NCBI RefSeq assembly: GCF_000341085.1
Contig: NZ_ANBA01000007.1
Span: forward strand, 124,001 to 188,000
DNA: 64,000 nucleotides
Direction of reading: 5' to 3'
DNA from: Nocardiopsis ganjiahuensis DSM 45031
GTDB taxonomy: Bacteria; Actinomycetota; Actinomycetes; Streptosporangiales; Streptosporangiaceae
The notes beneath the pieces were generated by a model. That model was not told the origin of the DNA. It did not search any database and saw nothing but the letters and a program-made list of their open reading frames with translations. Made by a program: the position numbers and the translations under genes. Of the stretch, positions 62,092 through 64,000 are shown one piece after another; position 1 is the first letter of the stretch; each line of letters opens with the position of its first letter.

Positions 62092-62886
62092 ATGAACGAC
62101 CACCAACCGGCGATCGACACGACCGTCCCGCACTCGGCGCGGGTGTGGAACTACTGGCTGGGCGGCAAGGACAACTACCCCGTGGACCGGGAGGCGGGGG
62201 ACCAGTTCCTGCAGGCCTTTCCGGGGATCGCGCAGATGGCCCGGGCCTCGCGCGCCTACCAGGAGCGGGCCGTCCGCCACCTCGCGGGTGAGCTGGGCAT
62301 CCGGCAGTTCCTCGACGTGGGCACGGGGCTTCCCACCCACAACAACACCCACGAGGTGGCCCAGTCCGTGGCGCCTGACGCGCGCATCGTCTACGTGGAC
62401 AACGACCCGCTCGTCCTCACCCACGCGCGGGCCCTGCTGACGAGCACCCCCGAGGGGCGCACGCAGTACGTCCACGCCGACCTGTACGACCCCGAGGCGA
62501 TCCTCGAGCAGGCGGGCGAGCTCCTGGACCTCGACCAGCCGGTGGGCCTGATGCTGCTCGGCGTCCTGGGGCACGTGCAGGAGTACGACGAGGCGGTCTC
62601 CATCGTGCGGCGCCTGCTCGCGGGCCTTCCCCCGGGCAGCTACCTCACCGTCAGCGAGGGCAGCAACGTGCACAGCGAGGAGAACGTCGAGGCCCAGGAC
62701 GAGTACAACGAGAGCGGCGCCGTGCCGTACATCCCGCGCAGCCCCCAGCAGATCGGCGGCTACCTGGAAGGGCTGGAGCTGGTCGAGCCCGGTGTGGTGT
62801 CGGTGACCCGTTGGCGCCCCGTGGTGACCGGCGACAACCCGCCCGCCGAGGTGGACCAGTACGGCGGTGTCGGCCGGAAGGTCTGA
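62092..62886 (+). CDS. S-adenosylmethionine-dependent methyltransferase, DUF574/PF04672 family
   Basis: 264 residues. The diagnostic opening is IDTTVPHSARVWNYWLGGKDNYPVDREAGDQF, followed by motif I FLDVGTGLPTHNNTHEVAQ and VYVDNDPLVLTHARAL. The family is greatly expanded in filamentous actinomycetes; substrates are mostly unknown. ATG 62092 gives the usual N-terminus; ATG 62047 is in frame. A strong terminator follows. Confidence 0.92.
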   Translation: MNDHQPAIDTTVPHSARVWNYWLGGKDNYPVDREAGDQFLQAFPGIAQMARASRAYQERAVRHLAGELGIRQFLDVGTGLPTHNNTHEVAQSVAPDARIVYVDNDPLVLTHARALLTSTPEGRTQYVHADLYDPEAILEQAGELLDLDQPVGLMLLGVLGHVQEYDEAVSIVRRLLAGLPPGSYLTVSEGSNVHSEENVEAQDEYNESGAVPYIPRSPQQIGGYLEGLELVEPGVVSVTRWRPVVTGDNPPAEVDQYGGVGRKV

Positions 62887-62896
62887 CCCGCGGCCC

Positions 62897-62941
62897 GGGG
62901 CCCTGGCGGAGGCTTCCCCGGAGAAGCCCCGCCAGGGCCCC
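62897..62941 (+). terminator. Strong terminator after the methyltransferase gene
   Basis: A 19-bp stem (13 plus 6 bp, one bulged A) with a six-base loop starts 11 bases after the stop. Confidence 0.75.
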
Positions 62942-62990
62942 GGAACCCTCCGGGACCGCGTCTTCGATTCGTGATCCGCCCCGCCCTTGA

Positions 62991-63014
62991 CCTTTGTTAC
63001 TCGTGGTGCAAAGG
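62991..63014. promoter_or_regulatory. Candidate operator upstream of the sugar-binding protein gene
   Basis: CCTTTG and CAAAGG form an inverted repeat with a 12-base spacer in an AT-richer promoter. A LacI- or ROK-type repressor site is possible; the short arms keep this tentative. Confidence 0.35.
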
Positions 63015-63099
63015 ATGGCAAAGTCGGATTTTGGTGACGTGAGACACATGGGGCGGTGCGTCGCCGTGGGACGGGTCGGCCGCCCGGAGAGGGATGCGT

Positions 63100-64000
<901 letters not shown>

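Overview
The window is about 64 kb of very GC-rich DNA with third-position GC bias, many GTG and TTG starts, tightly overlapping operons (ATGA, GTGA and TTGA junctions), IdeR/DmdR-type iron boxes and Zur-type zinc boxes. It also carries an S-adenosylmethionine-dependent methyltransferase family (DUF574/PF04672) that is abundant in filamentous actinomycetes. This points to a chromosomal region of a high-GC actinomycete; a Nocardiopsis-like organism is my best guess, not a proof. No rRNA, tRNA or CRISPR array was seen.

Metal acquisition dominates. At the left edge (1-3.8 kb) lies a zinc ABC importer of the Azt type: ATPase aztA divergent from permease aztB, zinc chaperone aztD and binding protein aztC, with a Zur-like box between the two arms. 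At 4.3-11.8 kb are two iron-siderophore uptake units: a lone binding protein plus AraC regulator, and a complete binding protein/permease/permease/ATPase operon. Both have IdeR boxes, and a lone TnpB transposon (IS200/IS605 family) sits between them. A second iron block at 46.9-52.7 kb has a binding protein, a siderophore-interacting reductase and a heterodimeric ABC exporter behind two more IdeR boxes.

The most interesting region is 31.3-43.1 kb. An MFS exporter diverges from a four-gene biosynthetic operon: a methyltransferase-like protein, a DUF364-like Rossmann protein, a GHMP kinase and a PLP-dependent cysteine-synthase-like enzyme. Further on is a complete FecBCD-type chelate importer. 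Each of the three transcription units has a Zur-like box (32639-32653, 32800-32814 and a perfect 17-bp palindrome at 43063-43079). I infer a zinc-repressed metallophore ('zincophore') system: make, export, re-import. A TetR/SDR pair and a YjiH-like membrane protein separate the biosynthesis and import arms.

Other blocks: 11.9-20.0 kb is a peptide-type ABC transporter operon ending in a CocE/NonD hydrolase and a TetR regulator, with a perfect 25-bp palindrome upstream. At 20.2-23.5 kb is an AraC/VOC/UvrA-like operon that looks like drug resistance. At 24.8-30.6 kb is a sugar-acid catabolic cluster (DeoR regulator, DXR-like oxidoreductase, GntP permease, DUF1537 kinase, class II aldolase). At 43.2-46.8 kb are a HAD hydrolase, an SGNH hydrolase with its TetR regulator, and a zinc-ribbon membrane protein flanked by a decayed copy of an iron-binding-protein 3' end. 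At 52.8-55.6 kb is a STAND NTPase with kinesin-light-chain-type TPRs. At 55.7-58.9 kb is a MarR/MFS/P450 unit. The right end holds an HxlR/NmrA pair, small lipoproteins, a DUF574 methyltransferase and the start of a sugar ABC transporter binding protein cut by the window edge.
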